Made by a program: the position numbers and the translations under genes
Source: Bradysia coprophila
Taxonomy: Eukaryota; Arthropoda; Insecta; Diptera; Sciaridae
Direction of reading: 5' to 3'
Assembly: GCF_014529535.1 (NCBI RefSeq)
Contig: NW_023503372.1
Coordinates: 996,075 to 1,060,074, forward strand
Length of the DNA: 64,000 nt
The notes under the pieces: model-generated
The model's input: the letters and a program-made list of their open reading frames with translations, nothing else
Databases searched by the model: none
What the model was told of the DNA's origin: nothing
In this document: positions 58,082 through 64,000 of the stretch, piece by piece
Layout of the letters: each line of letters begins with the position of its first letter
Numbering within the stretch: the stretch's first letter is position 1

Positions 58082-58896
58082 CTATGAAAATAAAACTAAT
58101 TTTAAACTGAGTTTCACTGTTGCGACCAGAAGCATCAAAAGTCCAATGTACGCATATGCTCCTCGCATTCTATAAACCAAGAAGGACAATCGGTTAGTTG
58201 ATGGAGGTTCATTTAATTAAAATTTGAAAAGTGAAGAATCGTACCTGTTCTTAGGATCACCGGTGTAATATCCCTTCGAGTATGAAACTTTGCCAGCCAC
58301 CCAAATCAGACCGCCAATGGCAACGAAAATCGGCATATCAAGACCACCAAACAAGAGTAGGAGTAGGAACTGTGAATATCCTTCCAATGTGTTTTGATGA
58401 GCTCTGTAAATAGAATTGGTTTGAATCCGGTACAGCGGCGACCACTTCGACGGTCATGCAAACTATAAATATTTCGGACATACCTTTGGTAGCAATTGAA
58501 TGCGTCATTATCAGCGGCGTACATGGTTGGATATTTGACCTTATGTTGTTTACGTGCTTTGCCGACCTATTCAAAAAATTTGGAATCTCGTTAGCAACGC
58601 TAGTCTGCTTTCAACCCACAAGCAAAATAATCATGGAAATTTCCCGAGGTTTAAAAAAAGGTTGGTCGCCCTGGGTGAGCCAAAATTTCCTAGTGCTTCC
58701 TTCCACCTAACAAGCTACCAGATTTTGTAATAATGTAATAATATTTTACCTGCATAGCCTGCCACATCAGCAGAAAACTGGAGATAACAGCCACCAAAAT
58801 TACGTATCCATAGTCTTTCGCAAGTGCAAAGGCCACTGTGTGATCTCCTGAACCGAGAGACGATCCTCCAAAAAGACAACAAAATAATCCAGCCAT
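58082..58896 (-). CDS. Microsomal glutathione S-transferase 3-like MAPEG protein
   Basis: Four exons (58750-58896, 58484-58566, 58245-58403, 58082-58169) join in frame to encode 158 residues, near the usual 150. Landmarks of the MGST3/LTC4-synthase branch are present: VGKARKQHKVKYPTMYA, then FNCYQRAHQNTLEGYSQFL, the glutathione-contacting segment, and GKVSYSKGYYTGDPKNRMRG. Four membrane helices are visible at about residues 30-48, 95-110, 114-130 and 140-157. The protein sits in the ER membrane as a trimer and conjugates or peroxidatically uses glutathione on lipophilic substrates. Introns 1-3 are 183, 80 and 75 bases, with standard borders. Which MGST activity dominates in insects is not established by sequence. 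Confidence 0.93.
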
Positions 58897-58899
58897 TTT

Positions 58900-59700
58900 A
58901 CTAGCAAAACGATCGTCAGAGTGTTATACAAGGCACAAACGAATTTTCAGCAAGTCACTGATTAACAATCTACGACTCAGTATATTATATTCACACCCAA
59001 TGTTCTCCCACAGTGCTGATAAAAAATGAATGGTTTGTCGAGCAAAGCTGTGCTTTATATATCTACTTTATGTTATCGCACGATAAACCGCTATAGATTA
59101 CTGCGGGTCTCGAATTTTCCAATGTTTTTTTAGAGACGCACCATTACAATCCTTTTCATAACACGAACCGTATAGGCGTTAGATAAAAAATATGTCGATT
59201 CATCTACCGGTATCGATTACACAGAGAATTTAATAGTTTCAACCACAGAAGTATTAACACGTCAGAGAGAGCTGTGTAGTGTTTGTTTATAAATAACTCG
59301 TAATATGACAGCCAGCCGGTTATTATGATGCAACCGTAGCCGTCCCTTCTCCAATTCCAATCATGCCAATGCTATCCGGACTTATATGACAAATTAATGA
59401 GTAAGGTGAGAAAGTGAGCGAAACCCTATCGTTTTCCCCTCAAAAAACAAATTCGATTTTGACACAAATCTCAATATTTAATGTCCAATCACGCCTAGCC
59501 TATTGTTTATAATATGCATATCAAGCAAAAAATATAAACGAAAAAGTGATTCTCATAAAAAAGCATTAAATTCGACAACACATCCAAACTACTGCACCCA
59601 GCGTAAGCAATTTTCATATTAAAGAATTTCTTTGTTCCCTAATCGTTCGAATAAAGTGAACAAAAAATTTCAATTCCGAATTTTCCTTTTCGGAAAAGCA
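58900..59700. other. Divergent promoter region
   Basis: About 800 bases between two genes that point away from each other. No transposon or further gene is visible, and I could not identify a definite TATA box. Confidence 0.5.
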
Positions 59701-59702
59701 GT

Positions 59703-62156
59703 ATGAAAATGCCGGGATGGTATAGACAGTCGATCGGGATAATATTCGTATTATTGGCATTGGGAATTATTGGCTCGTCGAGTGGTGCTACAACGCACAA
59801 ACACGAACACCATGGTCACAAAGAGCGGACGGAAGATGGTAGTTTCAGTCCTAGAGATTCACATCATCACGGTGATAGTGGCGAGCATAATGTTGAATTT
59901 GATCACGAAGCGATTTTAGGTAATTTTCGCGGAATGAAAATTTCGAAGATTTTTTTTCTTATAAAAACATCTTATGGCCGTAGGAAGCGTCAGGGAAGCA
60001 GAAGAGTTCGATAATTTATCACCGGAGGAGTCGAAGAAGCGCTTAGCGGTTTTAGTGACTAAAATGGACTTGAATAGTAAGTACAGCTTTTGACTTTTCT
60101 TTTTCGGAGCCGAAGCATTGCCTGTCATATGGCTAATGGAGTTAGAAATTCCCGACAGTTAGGAACACGTAGTGATTTAAAGGCTACGAAAGTTTTGTTT
60201 CATCTCGGGTCTCATCTCTAGAAGACCTTTTACCGTAACTGGCTTGAGCTCACAGAAATCCTTACTTATATCTGAGTGATTACACTACGTTTGACTTGCT
60301 GTCACTTTCGTCCTGCAGATATGATCGATGCAGTTCGAGCGAGTGTTCGAGGGTGTTTTGTGTGGTCAAAGAGACACAAATCACTCGAAAAAACCGCTAC
60401 ATCACAAGGTCAACACATAATTTTTGACAGCAAAGACACCTGAAGTGTCATGTGAGGTGGTGAACATGGGACCAATTTTTGTAAATTTTCCTTAATTTTC
60501 CAAAAAAAAATTGGGAAAATTTCGAAAATTTGTGTGAAAATTTAGCAAATAACGAGAAAAATGTTTTTCCAAAAAAAATTCCCTGGAAAATCGCAGTTTT
60601 CTCACCAGCGTCTTGCGTTACGAAATTATTTTTTTCTTCATCTAGTCCCTTTTCCATCAGATTAATTTTTGCAAATAAAATCTCTTATCTCTATTTTTTG
60701 TTAGTTTATATGTGTCCATAGTTATCAGCATTAAATTCGGAATGCAAACATTGAATTCAACATTTTCATTTGTGCAATGCATCTTGGCTGCACAAAATCC
60801 TTGATAGTTTGTATTGAAGAACTTCTTTCTTCTAAGATCTAAAAATAATTTTCATAACCGATTAACCATTTACAGCCGTTTTACTGTGTAATCTACTACT
60901 TCATTATTTGATCTTAGTATTTTCGTAATATTGATACCAAATCTTTTACTTCATTTCTTTTGAACATTCTTTTTGCTACATGAAAGATTGCATGACTCGG
61001 ATGTCATTTATTCCTAAAAACGTTATCGATAACAGATGATAGCCTGCAACACACGCTCGACGCTGAATTCTCTATGTCAAGGCAGCTGCCTTGTCTAGGT
61101 ATTTTGCTTTTTATTTTCAACTTCTGTGTGAAACTGTGTAACGATAGAAACAAATTGTATTTGGATTAACGTTTACCTCCGGCAGTACTTAAAGGAAAAT
61201 TTGTCTCAATTAATAGGTATAAGGAAGGAAGTCTCCACGCATGAAACCTTTCATAGAAAAGGGCATAGAATGTCTGACTGAATTGTTTTTTCCTTCTGTT
61301 TCCTTTAGGCGATAAATTCGTTGATCGACATGAGCTGAAAGCTTGGATATTGCGATCGTTTCGGTGAGCACTCAAATCTGCTTCTAAAACCTTCTTCTAA
61401 AAACTCTGCATTTTTCCTGTACAGATCACTCAGCGAAGAGGAAGGAAGTGAACGATTCACCGATATCGACGAGAACGAAGACAGTGAGATCACGTGGAAA
61501 GAGTACATAAAAGACACCTACGGCATGGAAGACGAAAATGAGCCGCGCGATCCCTTCCAATCGCCACATGCCGACGAAGAGGATAAACTACTAGCCGATG
61601 ATCGTGTTATGTTCGATGCAGCCGATGCGAACCGTGACGGCAAATTGACAATCGAAGAGTTTATCGTATTCATGAGCCCCGAAGAGCACAAACACATGCT
61701 GCCAATCATTTTGCAGCAAACTTTGCGGGACAAAGACCGAAATTCGGATGGCAAAATCGATTTCCAGGAGTTCGTCGGTGAATCGGCTGAGAATCACGAC
61801 AAGGAATGGTTGCTAACGGAAAAGGATAAATTTGACAGTGACTACGATTTGGATTCGGATGGTGTGTTGAATGGAAATGAAATACTTGCGTGGGTCGTTC
61901 CGAGCAATGAGTATGTGTTGATTTTGGTGGAAACGGAGCGAGTGGTATGATTTATTGGAAAACTTCTTTTGAATTTATTTTCAGACAAGTCGCTGAAGAA
62001 GAAGTCGATCATTTGTTTGCGTCCTCGGATGCTGACCACGATGACAGACTCGCGTACCAGGAAATTATTGACAATTACGACACGTTCGTTGGAAGCGAGG
62101 CAACGGACTACGGTGACCATTTGCAGAATATCGAACATTTCAGGGACGAACTGTGA
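59703..62156 (+). CDS. CREC-family EF-hand protein (reticulocalbin/calumenin-like, insect SCF type)
   Basis: Five exons (59703-59919, 59984-60076, 61309-61363, 61425-61910, 61985-62156) give 340 residues. A signal peptide (IIFVLLALGIIGSSSG) is followed by a His-rich stretch (THKHEHHGHKE). Six EF-hand loops follow, including DENEDSEITWKEY, DANRDGKLTIEEF, DRNSDGKIDFQEF and DLDSDGVLNGNEI. The C-terminus is FRDEL, an RDEL variant of the HDEL/KDEL retrieval signal. CREC proteins bind calcium with low affinity in the ER and secretory pathway and assist folding and transport. The closest known insect relative by layout is the Drosophila supercoiling factor (SCF), which is also reported in nuclei. 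Another in-frame ATG two codons downstream gives a practically identical product. Confidence 0.93.
60077..61308 (+). other. Intron 2 of the CREC gene
   Basis: A 1.2-kb intron. It includes AT-rich direct and inverted GGAAAATTT-type blocks around 60480-60600 and a copy of the GATAACAGATGA repeat at 60939-61045. No nested gene is seen. Confidence 0.5.
60939..61045 (+). repeat. GATAACAGATGA repeat, copy 4
   Basis: Runs from AAATCTTTTACTTCATTTCT to ATCGATAACAGATGATAGCC, the same end blocks as copy 2 on the opposite strand near ZMYND10. Confidence 0.65.
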
Positions 62157-62337
62157 AATGTTTGTTTGCATAGAACAACAAAGACGAGAAGATTTTTCGT
62201 TTCCTATATTTATTCTGCCAAAAAATAATCTCGCGCCATTCAACTGAGTTTGCTCAGTTTTTTGTATTATTTTTTTTCTCTCGTAAAGTATTCTTTCACC
62301 ATTTTTGTATGTTTGTGTTGCGTGTGTCAATATACCG

Positions 62338-62343
62338 AATAAA
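62338..62343 (+). terminator. Poly(A) signal of the CREC gene
   Basis: AATAAA about 180 bases after the stop codon. It lies only about 20 bases from the stop codon of the convergent IFT80 gene, so the two 3' UTRs must overlap. Confidence 0.7.
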
Positions 62344-62362
62344 CAATTCGTCAATAGATGTT

Positions 62363-64000
62363 CTATTGACTGGTAAATCTCAAAAATTTCGGACTAAATT
62401 CATTTCTCCCGAGTGCCTCAACGTAACGCTTCCGTTCACTGAGGACGTGCTCTAATCCGGCTTGATGCTGCTCGGCTATGTCTAAAGCTCGATCGTAATT
62501 GTGCAGCCGGAGCAGCAATTCTACGGCTTCGGTGTACTTTTTATTGTTGGTGAGAATGGTTTCTGCTTCGCTTAGTCGTCCCATCATTACACATTTTTCG
62601 GCTAGTTGCTCCGGACTGGATGCTGGCAGTTCCTGTATATGCAAATAATTTCAAAGATTTCGGTAAGTTTTGGTGAGACGATTAGGGTGTGGTGAGTGTT
62701 ATACTTTGATATGCTGTAGATATTCCACTTTGTCCACTTGAAGTGAGGCACAGTAAGCTTCTTCGCTGATTTCGAGTTGATCGTATTTCAGCGAAATCGC
62801 TGCCAGTGTTACCCATAAGGTTTTGTTCTGAAAAATTCTTTAAATTCTACACTCTGAACCACCGCCGACCTCTAAGAAAAGTTTTTGATTTTCTCGAATT
62901 TTCCTTAATTATTTTCGCGAATATTGTCGGAAACAAGAAAATCAAGAAAATACAAGAAAATCAAGATTCTTAAATTTCAAAAATCGGATTCGAATATCTC
63001 GAATTTTCGTGATTTTCTCTAATCTCGAGAACTTTTCTCAAAAAAAATTCTTAAACTAAAGTGAAATTGCCCGGGAACATTCGAATCGTGTCGAGTTTCG
63101 GAATCTCTCCTCCGGTTCCTGAGAGTGATCTCGTCAATTCTTGAAGGTTTCGAAGTGAAACTTTCGATATTATCTTGTATGAATGGCAGACGTTTGAAAG
63201 TACCTAAATCTATCTCTTCTATTGCTTAAAATATTTTCATTTGCTTATTACAAAATCTATTACTTCAATTATTTTGGCGTAAACTTTCCTTAATAAAAGG
63301 ACGCCCACCGGAGCTTATACTTTATTATTGCTGTTGGTGTCGAGTCGATAACAGATGATTTATAGCCGTTTCAATGGTAGTACGGTTTCCTTCTCTCTCA
63401 AGTCTCTCATTTAATTTTCTCGATTTTTTTTTGAGAAATTTAATTTGGAAAATTGACGAAAGTTTCTTAGGTGTGCTTACAGCAAATGTTCAGGCAGTTA
63501 GATTTTACTTGTAAATAAAAATGATTTACCTTAGCCTTCCGACAAACTTTCAACGCTTGCATCCACATACCATCCGCCAGCAGTCGATGCACGGCATCAC
63601 AATAAACATCTATCTGCACCGAATAAATTGCACCGGAACACCGGAACGTGATGATCGACTTCTCAAAGTTGTACAACGTGATATTTTTACCGAATTCACT
63701 TAAAAGGCCGACATTTAAAGCGTAAATTGTTTGAAGAAATTCACATCCACTTACGACGTATCAAAAGTCACCGTGGTTAAAGCTATCTGTGTCGGATCAC
63801 TGCAGGCTTCGCCTGGACAATACCAAATACTATAACTGGCGTCATGCAGTCCGACCAAGATGTTTGATTCGCTTCCCCACATGCATGATTGAACTTGTGT
63901 TCCTGGCGATAGACTCGAGTATACAAATCTGAACAAACTAAAAGGCGAAAAGTGTTTGTCCGTACCAATTTTGTAAATTTCGTCGTCTTGGTTCTGAATA
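62363..64000 (-). CDS. IFT80: IFT80 (Oseg5), intraflagellar transport complex B protein, 3' part only
   Basis: Four exons lie in the window, from the edge to 63755, then 63530-63698, 62705-62827 and 62363-62632, joined in frame (one intron is only 56 bases). They encode the end of the second WD-repeat domain (GLHDASYSIWYCPG, SIITFRCSGAIYSVQID) and the alpha-solenoid tail (ALKVCRKAK, then VTLAAISLKYDQLEISEEAYCA, DKVEYLQHIK and AEKCVMMGRLSEAETIL). This matches IFT80 in order and length, with the C-terminus about as in the vertebrate protein. IFT80 belongs to the IFT-B train that carries cargo to the ciliary tip and is needed in insect sensory neurons. The 5' part of the gene is beyond the window. 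Assignment to IFT80 rather than another WD/TPR IFT protein rests on memory of the family. Confidence 0.88.
62828..63529 (-). other. Intron of IFT80
   Basis: A 702-base intron with many TTTTCTCGAATTTTC-type blocks in both orientations (62880-63050), which could fold into hairpins, and the GATAACAGATGA repeat at 63252-63367. Confidence 0.55.
63252..63367 (+). repeat. GATAACAGATGA repeat, copy 5
   Basis: Runs from AAAATCTATTACTTCAATTA to GTCGATAACAGATGATTTATAGCC-type sequence, with the same ends and spacing as copy 4. Confidence 0.6.

Overview
This is nuclear DNA of an animal, almost certainly an insect and most likely a fly. The genes have short introns with GT..AG borders, AATAAA signals follow the stop codons, and the intergenic DNA is AT-rich and full of small inverted-repeat transposons. 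The proteins are insect-like: a 1,090-residue Diaphanous formin, a divergent pair of intronless Hsp70 genes, and ciliary genes (ZMYND10, IFT80). The repeat load and protein divergence suggest a lower (nematoceran) dipteran, possibly a fungus gnat; that placement is inference.

Layout. At 1.4-2.8 kb (+) is a secreted lipase with a TATA promoter. At 3.5-4.8 kb (-) is a two-exon gene for a small secreted six-cysteine peptide. At 8.2-9.1 kb (-) is the oligosaccharyltransferase subunit OSTC/DC2. A foldback-type element lies at 9.9-11.8 kb. At 12.0-13.2 kb (-) is a GT17 (MGAT3-like) glycosyltransferase whose only intron is best read as GC-AG. From 16.6 to 38.3 kb (-) runs a SUCO/Slp1-type SUN-domain gene with two alternative first exons, each giving its own signal peptide. 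Its roughly 17.6-kb intron holds two + strand genes, ZMYND10 (28.9-30.2 kb) and an unrecognised 245-residue protein (34.4-35.1 kb), and a decayed copy of the gene's own SUN-domain exon. At 40.5-50.0 kb (+) is diaphanous, with a 6.2-kb first intron. From 50.9 to 57.1 kb two almost identical hsp70 genes stand head to head in a large inverted repeat. At 58.1-58.9 kb (-) is a microsomal GST3-like MAPEG protein, at 59.7-62.2 kb (+) a six-EF-hand CREC calcium-binding protein, and from 62.4 kb to the window end (-) the 3' part of IFT80.

The genes do not form one pathway. Several serve the secretory pathway (OSTC, GT17, SUCO, CREC protein), and two serve cilia (ZMYND10, IFT80).

The non-coding DNA is rich in repeats. 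There is a CAGCTG-containing MITE family with TA target duplications (four copies) and a 313-bp element packed with AGGTCA motifs with a perfect 9-bp target duplication. Also present are two hAT-like MITEs and a dispersed repeat ending in GATAACAGATGA (five good copies). The most unusual signals are the twin first exons of the SUN gene, the SUN fragment in that gene's own intron, the AGGTCA-rich element, the cysteine-rich peptide gene and the hsp70 inverted pair. No tRNA, rRNA or CRISPR was found by eye.
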